The position numbers and the translations under genes are program-made. From Symsagittifera roscoffensis (Eukaryota > Xenacoelomorpha > Acoela > Convolutidae): DNA of 64,000 bases. Shown here one piece after another: positions 11,261 through 20,072 of this stretch. The notes beneath the pieces are model-generated. The model was given only the letters and a program-made list of their open reading frames with translations. It did no database searches and was not told the DNA's origin. The first letter of the stretch is position 1. Each line of letters starts with the position of its first letter. The DNA lies in assembly GCF_963678635.1 (NCBI RefSeq), contig NC_087068.1, forward strand, positions 8,252,027 through 8,316,026. The letters are read 5' to 3'.

Positions 11261-12769
11261 TCAATGTTCCATTTCTTCCTCCTGTGATACTGACTCCGCA
11301 CTTTCGGTTTCCGTGTCTTGTAGCACATCATTGGCTATCCTGACGCTGTTGGAAGCCGTCCTCCAACACTTCTGCTCTTCTACCCTCTGTTTGCAGCAAG
11401 GTAGGGGATCCACGTTGGATTCTCTGTTTCTGCAGAAACTGTTGTGGAGACACAACGTCACGTTTCTCTCCAAATCTTCTTTCAGCATCTCTGCCTTCTC
11501 ATTTCCACCACGCTCACTCATCCTGGAAATTCTTTTCACGGCGGTGGTCACTGCATTCCGATGAGTCACGAAAGCTCGCTTGAAAGCTCCTGCCCCAATG
11601 TCCAGCTGATATTCACTGTACACTCTGCCATGCTTCGACATATGCTTTTTCGCATACTCGTACAACCATGCAGTCATGTTAGCTCTGAACCATGGCATCA
11701 ATCGTTTTCTCGCCCATATCTTCTTCACTTCCATCGGAATGTTTAGAACTTTGCACATTGTCTCAAAAAGATCTAAATCTTTTAGACAATCTAATTTCCG
11801 CAATTGTTCTCTCGTCGGCGCCTCCTGTCTATTATTTTCTCTCACATGAGCTTCCAGCCATCGTATCGCCATCATAACTCCCACTATCACTATTGTTACG
11901 GGCTGTGATAAATCTGGTAAACCCATGGAGAGCAGCTCTCCAGAGTCCCAGATCAACATCAGATTACTACGCTTGGGATACCACCAGGTCTGCAGCAAGC
12001 AGTGGCAAGGAAACTCGTCATGCGTCAACATGATGCTCCTCCAATTACGTTTTCCCGAAGCTTCCAGCAATGGTTCCACTTCCATCATCACTCGGTGGAT
12101 TTCATCATTCTCATCTACTGCATTGTAATCTGTGACAGTTGATCCTCTCTGTTTCTGTTTTTCGAAGTCACTGAAGTTCCCGCTCACATATCCCATGAAC
12201 TTCTTTCCTAGTATTGACTCCAACTCTTCTTTGGTTCTCTCTGGAATTGCTGAGAACATCTTACATAGTAACTCGTAAGACTTTTCAGACATTCTCGCCA
12301 ATCTCACACACTTCGGCACTGAGAAGGCTTGATCCACAATCGTTCTTGTACTCTTCACGTCCACAGCTACGAAATGTACAGGATACCTGCTCTTGCACAT
12401 TGGAGCCAACGTTGAACCCACCAAATATCGTGCTCCTGATGGTCTACAATAAGTTTCGCTGTGTCTGATGTTCATCTCTGTTTCGATTGCTTCCCTCCAT
12501 TTTCCCAGATATTTCTGCTCAGTCTGCAGAACTCCTGGGAATACTTCTACGCTGATGGCTGTGACCATCTCATGCTTCTGTTCTAGATTCAATAGTGACT
12601 CTAAAGAACCAAACATGCTGTAGAATCCTAGTGCAGTCACTAGATTCACATCGGTTCCTCCATGGCAATCTGCTATCAGTTCCGTTTCTGTTCTTGCTTT
12701 CATCCAAACAATACTGTCAATTGCTTGTGTTGTTTCTCCAGGGTTTTCACACAGTCTAGACCTCCACAA
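11261..12769 (-). CDS. Unknown element ORF, second part (502 codons)
   Basis: I do not recognise this protein. It overlaps the upstream 999-codon ORF by 70 nt and lies one base back in frame relative to it, so it is probably the C-terminal part of the same product, separated by an indel or a frameshift; I see no classical slippery heptamer in the overlap. Its first ATG (12769) is inside the overlap and may not be a real start. The sequence is mixed alpha-helical in character with one short hydrophobic segment (TIVIVGVMMAIRWL) that is too charged at its edges to be a clear membrane anchor. It has a Cys/Trp cluster (CHCLLQTWWYPKR), a basic middle and a strongly acidic C-terminus (about the last 20 residues). 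No protease, polymerase or envelope motif is visible. Confidence 0.65.
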   Translation of the reverse strand: MWRSRLCENPGETTQAIDSIVWMKARTETELIADCHGGTDVNLVTALGFYSMFGSLESLLNLEQKHEMVTAISVEVFPGVLQTEQKYLGKWREAIETEMNIRHSETYCRPSGARYLVGSTLAPMCKSRYPVHFVAVDVKSTRTIVDQAFSVPKCVRLARMSEKSYELLCKMFSAIPERTKEELESILGKKFMGYVSGNFSDFEKQKQRGSTVTDYNAVDENDEIHRVMMEVEPLLEASGKRNWRSIMLTHDEFPCHCLLQTWWYPKRSNLMLIWDSGELLSMGLPDLSQPVTIVIVGVMMAIRWLEAHVRENNRQEAPTREQLRKLDCLKDLDLFETMCKVLNIPMEVKKIWARKRLMPWFRANMTAWLYEYAKKHMSKHGRVYSEYQLDIGAGAFKRAFVTHRNAVTTAVKRISRMSERGGNEKAEMLKEDLERNVTLCLHNSFCRNRESNVDPLPCCKQRVEEQKCWRTASNSVRIANDVLQDTETESAESVSQEEEMEH

Positions 12770-15699
12770 ACATGACCCTCCAGTCCACAGACTTCCGCCA
12801 GACAGCTACCAGGTTTGACCCAGTCTTCTGGTCCCCAGCCAGGCAACTCTACTTTATCTTCTCCGTTGCTCTTAGAGGCTGTTATCATCACATTATATAT
12901 GATGTTGAGGTCACGCAGGTTACAGTCTGCATTCAGTTCCCTCTGTACGTCTTGTGTCGCCCGTAATATTGAGTCAGCGTTGGGACTAGGACACCATGAT
13001 GGCTTCATCAATTCCCACACTGCCATCAAGCTCGTTCTCAGTAATTCATCTGAGAATCCCAACCCAAACTCCACTTTCTTGTCGGATTTTGGTACTGAAG
13101 GTGCAGTCACCTCTTCTTCCAAGACCAATCCCAATTTGGCCTGTGGATTGTTAACGCTCTTAATCGTTACAATTCTGGACGTCCAGAATCTTAGTAACAC
13201 CGCCTGCTCATAATCAAAGAAGCAATCGCGTATGTCTTCACTCAGGAAAGGATTGTACGCTATCCCTATAATCCCGGATACGTAGCTATATGACTTCTTC
13301 TTGATCGGTCCACAGTATTCACTGGATTTCGGCAATGCTCCTATAGATTCTTTAGTGAGTCTCAACTCCTTGTTTGAGAATCTCCTGATCTCGTCTATCT
13401 TTTTCATGGGTTCCAATTCTTCAGGTTCTTTCATGTTTACCCTCATCGGTTTACTTTGCTGCATATCCAGCATTGCTAGTAAGAACAAGGCTTTCGTTCG
13501 CTCATCGCCTTCCCTCAACATTTTAACACAAGTGTTTAGTGCCGGTACTGAAATCTGCTCTATCAGGAATCGAATGAAACAGAGAGCGTCTCTCCGCTTC
13601 GCACACGCTACTGCTGCTCCCTCCTGGACTATCAGATCCCTCAGATTCGTCATAAGGAAAACCTTTTCTTCTTTTGATCTCTTTCTTTCTTCTGAATCAT
13701 ATTCTTCGCGAGTCAGTCCCATCATGCACCAGGCGAACCTGAGTTGTAACTCTGTCCTTACGTAAGGTACTGCCACGAGAGCATGTATTCTTGGCGTAGT
13801 CCTCATTTCTTCTTCGAAATACCTCAATACTACTGCTTTCCATGGAAGGCTCACTAACTGCTCGATTGTTTCCGCCTCTACGTCAGACGACGCCAAAGTT
13901 CCATACGCCTTCTGCTTGAGGGTGGTGCCTTGCAACATCATTTCCAGATAACCCTCCATGGCTTTTTCGTCTTCCAGGGCCATTACATACCCTCTAGCCG
14001 AGTTTCGGTATTCCAACATCTCCATGTATCCACCGGTGGGTTCATCTATCGACACTGTCTCCGACACGGTTAGTCGGTTGTATTCCACTGGTGTTAGTTG
14101 TCCTGCAACACTTCCCTTTCCATGATTCATGGGAGATGGCTTGAAGTCTTTCATTTTGCTCTCTCCGCATTGGCTGAGTATTTCCATTTCTAAGGTTGCT
14201 CCAGTCAGAGTGCGGTCACTCCTTTTGGATTTATAACCGGTTGACTTTATCCCCGCCATGAGAATGGGTGGCACCATCGCTATATCAGTTAATATTCTAT
14301 CTTTGCCAGACAATTGATAATCACCTTGTCCCAAATCCATGACTTCCTCGACTCGTTTTCTTTTCGCTGAGTTACCAGCTTTCATCGATATTTCTGAATC
14401 CACTTTCGTCTTCCCAATTCTCCTCGGCATCACTCTGCTGCCTAACTTCATTTTCATCGCATTGATTTTATCAATCACCATTTTCGATCGCATCGTCCCT
14501 CTCCTGGTTCTTGACAGGTACACCACCTCTCCTTCATCGTCCTGCGGTGTCATCTTGATGGGAGAATTCGCTTCACTCTCATCAGTGGCTGAGTCGATCA
14601 ATAACTCACTCAGTCTCCCTTCACACTCATCAAGCTTGTCAAGTACTTCTCTCATCAAGGGTTGATTGAGACCTGTTTTGAGGATGGACTGGGTCCCATT
14701 GCTCTGAATCACGGTCCAGACTTCTTCCATAAACGCCACTCTGTCCAGCTTACATCCCGTCCTACTCTCGTGGTCTCGGTGATGTACTTCCCATTCTTCT
14801 TCGGGCAGCGTTCCCAAGAAAAGTACTCTGGCTGAGGCCTCTATTCTTCTCCTCTGCGGTGATTCCATGAGGATTCTCTGGTCGTTATTTCTTGAATTGC
14901 CAGGAGAGCTGCTCTCCGGCAAATTCCGTTTCATTTCCTCAAAGGCTGACGGAGGCTCCAGTGTCGAGATGCCTTCATCCGCTGGCTCAGTTGTTTCCAA
15001 CGTGTCTGCATTATTCTCAAGATCACTGAAGATGTTGAAATCCAGGCTGGATGTTCCTCCTGTCGATGCCTTGTCGTCTTCCCCACAAGCTTGATCTTGT
15101 TGCATGGGTTCTTCAGTCTGACGGCTTCCACCCTGTCCGTCATCTCCCTCTGACTTATCCTTGTTCGAGCTCGATGGTCCTTGTTCGTCATTGTCAGCCT
15201 CTTCCTGGAATCTCGGTATGATTTGGTTCGTCTGAACCTTCTGTGTTACTTTCGCCCTTTTTGGTGGCACAGCTGCTCTCAGTTGTGAACCAGACGAGGT
15301 CGCCTCGCTGTTCATCTCCCGATGCATTCTCGTCAGCCCAGGTTTAGGCTTAGAGGGCATTGGCATCTCACCTGGTTGGTAAGTCCTAGAACTTCCCAAT
15401 CCAGGCTCATTCGCCAAGTCACTCCCTGAGAGAGCCCCGTTTCTCCACCTCATCACTCTCATGTTCGGGCGGTCTAGTACTCCTCTTTCTCCATATGCTG
15501 CCATCAACAGGACTTCCGTGGGGCGGTCCCCACGGTTGTCGTGCCCCAAGATGTTGATCAGGGCGGTCAGCAACATGACCACCTCTGGGTCCTCCAGAGC
15601 GAAGTCTCGTTCGATCAGCCGACGATAGATCGCATCTACCATTGGTCCTACATATGCCTCTGCCAGGTCCATCAATTCATCCAGGTTGAAGTTGTCCAT
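12700..15699 (-). CDS. Unknown element ORF, first part (999 codons, uninterrupted)
   Basis: A long open frame between pol and the 3' LTR, in the position where retroviruses and errantiviruses carry env. It has no signal peptide, no membrane segment and no glycoprotein-like Cys pattern, so an envelope is unlikely. Residues 1-70 are helical and leucine-rich; about 95-285 are Ser/Asp/Glu/Gln-rich and look disordered; the rest is compact and helical. Two nuclear-localisation-like basic clusters are visible: PPKRAKV (145-151) and KRKR (446-449). It is intact for 999 codons while pol is broken several times. Gene function is unknown; nuclear action on the element's own transcription or integration is only a guess. 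A good splice-acceptor-like site lies about 71 nt upstream of the ATG. Confidence 0.75.
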   Translation of the reverse strand: MDNFNLDELMDLAEAYVGPMVDAIYRRLIERDFALEDPEVVMLLTALINILGHDNRGDRPTEVLLMAAYGERGVLDRPNMRVMRWRNGALSGSDLANEPGLGSSRTYQPGEMPMPSKPKPGLTRMHREMNSEATSSGSQLRAAVPPKRAKVTQKVQTNQIIPRFQEEADNDEQGPSSSNKDKSEGDDGQGGSRQTEEPMQQDQACGEDDKASTGGTSSLDFNIFSDLENNADTLETTEPADEGISTLEPPSAFEEMKRNLPESSSPGNSRNNDQRILMESPQRRRIEASARVLFLGTLPEEEWEVHHRDHESRTGCKLDRVAFMEEVWTVIQSNGTQSILKTGLNQPLMREVLDKLDECEGRLSELLIDSATDESEANSPIKMTPQDDEGEVVYLSRTRRGTMRSKMVIDKINAMKMKLGSRVMPRRIGKTKVDSEISMKAGNSAKRKRVEEVMDLGQGDYQLSGKDRILTDIAMVPPILMAGIKSTGYKSKRSDRTLTGATLEMEILSQCGESKMKDFKPSPMNHGKGSVAGQLTPVEYNRLTVSETVSIDEPTGGYMEMLEYRNSARGYVMALEDEKAMEGYLEMMLQGTTLKQKAYGTLASSDVEAETIEQLVSLPWKAVVLRYFEEEMRTTPRIHALVAVPYVRTELQLRFAWCMMGLTREEYDSEERKRSKEEKVFLMTNLRDLIVQEGAAVACAKRRDALCFIRFLIEQISVPALNTCVKMLREGDERTKALFLLAMLDMQQSKPMRVNMKEPEELEPMKKIDEIRRFSNKELRLTKESIGALPKSSEYCGPIKKKSYSYVSGIIGIAYNPFLSEDIRDCFFDYEQAVLLRFWTSRIVTIKSVNNPQAKLGLVLEEEVTAPSVPKSDKKVEFGLGFSDELLRTSLMAVWELMKPSWCPSPNADSILRATQDVQRELNADCNLRDLNIIYNVMITASKSNGEDKVELPGWGPEDWVKPGSCLAEVCGLEGHVCGGLDCVKTLEKQHKQLTVLFG

Positions 15700-16087
15700 T
15701 CTATTCTTTTCAAGTTTGATTTGATTCGATTCTTTGACTCAAGTGAGTAATTTAAATGATCAATCAGGATCTAGAAAAGAAATCACGAATGTCACACTTG
15801 TTAGTTTCACCTTAACATATATCGTTAAAATTTGCTTAAAACAGTTCAGATAAAAAGATATTTATCCTAAAATTTGTTAAAATCAATTGGTTTCTAAAAT
15901 TTTGGAATTCGACCTAAGATTGGACAGTCCAAACTTTGGATCTCTTTCCAAGATCGTCATTTAGTTGTTCATGGTCACTAACCCCTACTTACCCATGATC
16001 TTAATGACCTAACACATAACATAACATAACTTAACACACATATCACATGCAACTTAGTCTTTGGCCTAAAACTCTTTCGCACATCAC
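15700..16087 (-). other. Noncoding gap between pol and the unknown ORF, with splice-acceptor-like site
   Basis: 388 bp without a sense ORF, AT-rich. On the minus strand TTTCTTTTCTAG ends at 15771, 71 nt before the ATG at 15699: a pyrimidine tract plus AG that would suit splicing of a subgenomic mRNA for the downstream ORF. No donor was identified. Confidence 0.45.
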
Positions 16088-17530
16088 TCAGCCTATACTT
16101 AAGTAATGTTTCTTGTGTAGATATACTTGTATATTCGTATCAGAGAATATCACGTGTACAAGCGCGTACAATTCCCGAGGATGCAGTCTTCCTCTGTTTG
16201 GATCGTACACTGGAAGCGAGAGCTCCTTCACGTCCATTTCCACAAGGAAGTCCCTCAGCCTCGTCAAAGACAAGACTAGGTTTTCTGGGTCCACGTGCTG
16301 CTTCTCTGTCGCCCTCGTTACCAAGAAGCATAAGTACTTTCCCGGTATCTGCGACACCGCCGGAGGTAAGGCTGCTACGCCCCCTATCCCTGGTCTTTGC
16401 TTCCAAAGGAATTCCACGTTTTTGTATTCTCTCTTAAAATCTGCCGCTAACGCTATCCTCCTAAAACTCATGTCTGCGGTGATTGTTATCGCACATTTTC
16501 TGTTTGTGAGTATGAAATCACTGTCTGTTAGTATTATGTTACTTGAATATTCATTTGGTAAGTTAAAATATGACTCAACCACCCTGCCTATGTCAGGTTT
16601 CTTAGGTTCTTCGCCTGTTTCTGCTTCTAACTCTCCTGTTTCTCTTGCTATTCTCATTTTTTTTATTATCAGGTTTTCAGTGTGGGTAAGTCCTACCCCC
16701 ACTCCCCGGACAAAAATATCCATCGGCGTCCCCGTCGATCGCATACCGGATATCAAGTCAAGGTTAGAAGCTGGAATGAGAAGTTGTCCTTCCTGGGCAG
16801 CCCAGGAAGGATCATCTCGTTCGGTCTTAAAGTATTTCGCGCCTTCACGATCTACGTCTTGAATTGTGACGCTGGTTTCCTCAGGTTCCGAGGTCGTTTC
16901 ATTCAGCCATTCTAAGACACGCAGGTTCGTCAAGTCTTGTTCACATGACTGCTGTTGCTCGTCGTCGAATTCTACCTCGGGTTTCGACCAGTCGTTAACC
17001 CACTCATCGTTGTGATCATCGACTATGTCAATGTCTTGTGACACGGTTATTTCCTCTAAACCCACTACTTCCTCCACTGTTTTCTTTAGATCTATCCTAT
17101 CCACTACAAAGTCGTCACCGTCAGGATTGTATTTCTTTCTTGGTCTCGTCCCGTCCTTCTGACGAGTCTGCATCGTGAACGGAAGATCCGGTTCGAAGTT
17201 CTTGGGAACCTCTGTCTGTTCGGGATCCTGCCAATCTTCCTCCGCGTAGGGTAAGGTTTCATCGTCCGCTTCGATCTGTTTGTTTGGATCCAGGTCCAAT
17301 GGTGTATCCGTACCTTCCTCTACGACTTCGTTTCCATCGTTTTTCTCCCTGGTGCCTTTTTCATTGACCTCACAAGCAGGATCCATCATTAGATAATCCC
17401 CTTCTTCCATGTCTGCAGGTATACACCAGTCTTCTGTCGATGGATTGTGTGGCTTGATGTTCTCGTAGTGGGCGGCTCGGCCAGTACTCAGTCTATAAAA
17501 GCGTCCCTCCTGGTGCACCTCCGTAATCAT
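16088..17530 (-). CDS. Pol C-terminal product: integrase tail, acidic linker and macro-like domain (480 codons)
   Basis: The frame begins with the second half of the integrase GPY/F module (GPF is split from the integrase ORF by a shift in an A9 run at 17546-17554), then an acidic disordered linker (about 40-300). Residues about 325-475 resemble a macro domain of the TARG1/OARD1 type. The matching blocks are ITADMSFRRIALAADFKREY, GIGGVAALPP, a KYLCFLVTR strand, a SLTRLRDFLVEM helix, and SLPVYDPNRGRLHPRELYALV followed by an NIQVYLHK strand. Macro domains bind or hydrolyse ADP-ribose. In human TARG1 the catalytic pair is a Lys after the LIT strand and an Asp in a GCGLD loop; here those places read TRAT and DPNRGR, so catalysis is doubtful. 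The domain call is by eye and needs a profile search. Confidence 0.7.
   Translation of the reverse strand: MITEVHQEGRFYRLSTGRAAHYENIKPHNPSTEDWCIPADMEEGDYLMMDPACEVNEKGTREKNDGNEVVEEGTDTPLDLDPNKQIEADDETLPYAEEDWQDPEQTEVPKNFEPDLPFTMQTRQKDGTRPRKKYNPDGDDFVVDRIDLKKTVEEVVGLEEITVSQDIDIVDDHNDEWVNDWSKPEVEFDDEQQQSCEQDLTNLRVLEWLNETTSEPEETSVTIQDVDREGAKYFKTERDDPSWAAQEGQLLIPASNLDLISGMRSTGTPMDIFVRGVGVGLTHTENLIIKKMRIARETGELEAETGEEPKKPDIGRVVESYFNLPNEYSSNIILTDSDFILTNRKCAITITADMSFRRIALAADFKREYKNVEFLWKQRPGIGGVAALPPAVSQIPGKYLCFLVTRATEKQHVDPENLVLSLTRLRDFLVEMDVKELSLPVYDPNRGRLHPRELYALVHVIFSDTNIQVYLHKKHYLSIG
16702..16714 (-). repeat. Internal copy of purine-tract-like 13-mer
   Basis: The minus strand reads TTTGTCCGGGGAG, identical to three copies in the pol linker and sharing TGTCCGGGGAG with the terminal purine tract (10442-10452). 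Here it is translated as FVRG, in the linker as LSGE, so different reading frames carry the same nucleotides. Confidence 0.8.
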
Positions 17531-18678
17531 GAAGGGTCCCCTCCATTTTTTTTTAGAAGTTTCTTAGTCCCTTTCGGTGGTGTAACGTTCTGAAATACCC
17601 ATACATAGTCTCCCACCGAGTAAGCTTTTGCGCCAGCTGCTTTCTTGTCGAATCTTTTCCTTTGCCTTGCCTGTGCCTGCTGAGTATTTCGTCTGCACAG
17701 ATTGTTCAACTCCTGTTGACGTCTGATCACATCCCTTACGTAAACCTGTGGAGATGTTTTCTTTCCCTCATACTCTGGGTAGAAGAATGTCAAGGGTAAA
17801 GACTTCTCGTGCCCCGTCAGCATCATGTGTGGACTGACTCCAGTGGTGGAGTGTTGCGTGCTATTATAAGCTTCCATCACCTGTGGAAGGTATCTGTCCC
17901 AATCGGTCATGTACCTGGAACAATATACCCTCAGCATCGACACTAACGTCCTATTCTGTCTTTCCACTAGGCCATTCGTTTGAGGGTGGTATGTCGTGGA
18001 GTGAGCCTGAGCGACCTGTGAGCGTCTCATAAGCTCTTTCGTAAGTTCTCCTGCGAAAGCTGTTCCATTATACGATTGAAACGTCATCGGACAACCATGT
18101 CTTGCTATCCACGTGTTGATCAGGTGGTCGCATGTCTCTTCCGCCGAGGCAGTTATGCAGGGCACGGCCTCTGCATACTTCGTGAAGTGATCTATCATGA
18201 CCAAGACTTGGTTATAACCGCTGTCTGTCATGCATATCTTCTGGTGATCTATCTGCACCACCTCGTTGAATTCAGATGACTCAATCGATTGTAAAGGAAA
18301 TCGTAATTTCCTTGGATCCTTGACCTGTTGGCATGACAGGCACGCTGTTACCCATTTCTCACATGCCTTTTTCATTCCAGGCCACTCAAAGCGCTTCAGG
18401 ATCCTCTGATACACTTTGTCGATCCCTTGATGGCCCATCTGATCATGCGACCTGAATAATAGTTCTGTCTGATAGAGTTGCGGCAACACTATCGCGTTAT
18501 ATTTGTATAAGACCTTGTCTTCTTCTCTTCTCCTGCAAGCCACGATCCCATCCTTGTTCAGATATAATCTCCCCTCCTTCTGCATGAAGTATTGTCTCAG
18601 GATCCTATAGCTGTCTTCTTCCAGGTCACCTTTGTCAGGTGCACCGTTTTCTATCCACCTTTTTAGGTTGCTTGTCAT
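17527..18678 (-). pseudogene. Integrase (catalytic Asp replaced)
   Basis: A 383-codon ORF. The N-terminal HHCC zinc finger is complete (H78, H83, C113, C116). The catalytic core has D144 (QIDHQ) and E239 (GLVERQNR) with the normal 35-residue spacing, but the second catalytic position is Tyr203 (QSYNGTAF; codon 18070-18072) where the family has Asp, a one-base change from GAT. The C-terminal SH3-like part (YSVGDYVWVFQ) is present; the frame then leaves the GPY/F module at the A9 run 17546-17554. The start ATG is probably internal, because coding similarity continues upstream through a TAG at 18709-18711. Integrase inserts the cDNA into the host genome; this copy should be inactive. Confidence 0.88.
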
Positions 18679-18956
18679 GCGATCATTTCTCTGCGCCCAT
18701 AGAAGGTCCTAGAGTCTGTATCTCGCCTTCAAGTACGTCTTCATGACTCTCATCTGACTATTCAGCTCGTTGGGCTGATGTGTGTCTTCTTCCATCTTAA
18801 CGCACCAAATCTTCGCCAACGGTTGTGTTTCTTGCTGAAACGGCTGAAGATCAGTCCTGACTACCTCTTTCTGCGGCAACAGGCTTATCGAACGTTTCGA
18901 TACCGCTATCGTTTCTAAGTCATCCGCTGCGTTGTCAAAGACTCTTTCGCTTGGTA
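18679..18956 (-). pseudogene. Broken pol segment between RNase H linker and integrase
   Basis: The minus strand reads as coding in the integrase frame (for example SERVFDNAADDLETIAVSKR and MRVMKTYLKARYRL) but carries an in-frame TAG at 18709-18711 and is out of frame with the ORF that ends at 18957. It is degenerate linker of pol, not a separate gene. Confidence 0.6.
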
Positions 18957-20060
18957 TTAGGTACTGTCAGGATCCTGGTATACCTCTCTATCCAGGTCTC
19001 TCGCCCGAGTTTCCACTAGTAGCGTGTGTATCGCCAGTTCTGACAGTTCGGATCCCGAACTCGAGTTCCTGTCTGAATTGGTGTCCATTCCTGAGTTTCG
19101 GGAATCATCATCCGTCGAAGAGGTTGTGCTGGAGACTGCGCTCTCATCCAGATCATGTCTGTGCTTTCTTCGCATCCATCTGAACTCCCCGGACAAAACC
19201 TTTTGCTCTAGGTCCTGTTTCTCATCAGGAATTTCCTCGTCTATCTCAGACTCCCCGGACAAATTTTCTTGTCCCGGGTGTTGATCTTGTGATCGCTGGT
19301 TCTTTTCATCATTCGTCTCCCCGGACAAATAGTCTTGCAGCCGATTTTGTTCTACCTTTTTACCTTCCTTATCCTGGTCCACGAAGGTGACGGTTTTCTT
19401 TCGCTTGCTGCTCCCCTGTTCTTTTTGTCCGTAAGAAGTACTTGTTAAAATCTCCTGGGGTATTGAGGATACTAGTTGCTGAACTATTGTCCTACAATCC
19501 CTTTCGTTCTTTTCGTGCTGTCGTCTGGACGGCATGATCTTCACCTTCTCACTGACTGTTAGTGATGCCACTGCTGCTGTCCACTCGGGGTCATCTCTGG
19601 TCACGTCTCTTTCTAACAATCCACCCAGCATCCGCATCACTTGTGGTGTGACTTGCACCGTTTTATCCAATAATGAGAGGCTGTTTATATTCATGCGAGA
19701 GAGTTCTTGCTGGACCAGGTTCGAACGCAGCAACAAATCCAAGGGGACCGGGTCCTCCTTGGACAGGATCTTTATCTCGGCTGCTTTCTCTACAGGTAGC
19801 TCAGGGTGCCCTGGAATTGGATGTCCAGACTTATCCAACCATCTCGTCAAGGGAAGCGCTTCATAAGTTTCTTTGTCCAGAAACGAGAGTCCCTCCTTTA
19901 TTTCCGCCTGATTGGCCTGCTTCTGCTCCAATCTTTCATAGAACTCAGTTTTCTTGCTGAGGCTGTCAGCATTCTGGTGTTTATCACGCATCCTATGTTC
20001 GATTATCATATGGTAGCCATCCAATCTTACTATCCATCTACCAATATAACTCTGATCCAT
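18957..20060 (-). pseudogene. RNase H C-terminus and pol linker (367 codons)
   Basis: It begins with the typical end of gypsy RNase H (IEHRMRDKHQNADSLSK) and continues into a long Glu/Ser/Asp-rich linker. It is separated from the RT-RNase H ORF only by a TAA at 20073-20075 in the same frame. The linker holds three LSGE peptides encoded by identical TTTGTCCGGGGAG-containing sequences (19317-19329, 19251-19263, 19185-19197). It ends at a stop where the downstream similarity moves to another frame. RNase H degrades the RNA strand during reverse transcription. Confidence 0.8.
19185..19329 (-). repeat. Three purine-tract-like 13-mers in pol linker
   Basis: TTTGTCCGGGGAG (minus strand) at 19185-19197, 19251-19263 and 19317-19329; the start-to-start spacing is 66 bp in both cases, so this may also be a decayed 66-bp tandem repeat of 22 codons. 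Confidence 0.8.
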
Positions 20061-20072
20061 CGAGTAGGTCTT

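Noticed and set aside
12700-15699. Envelope glycoprotein assignment for the large post-pol ORF
   Set aside because: The position fits, but there is no signal peptide, fusion peptide, membrane anchor or Cys-rich ectodomain; nuclear-type basic clusters point elsewhere.
16113-16862. 249-codon plus-strand ORF opposite the macro-like domain
   Set aside because: It is the antisense shadow of a real coding frame, with composition typical of reverse-complement reading.
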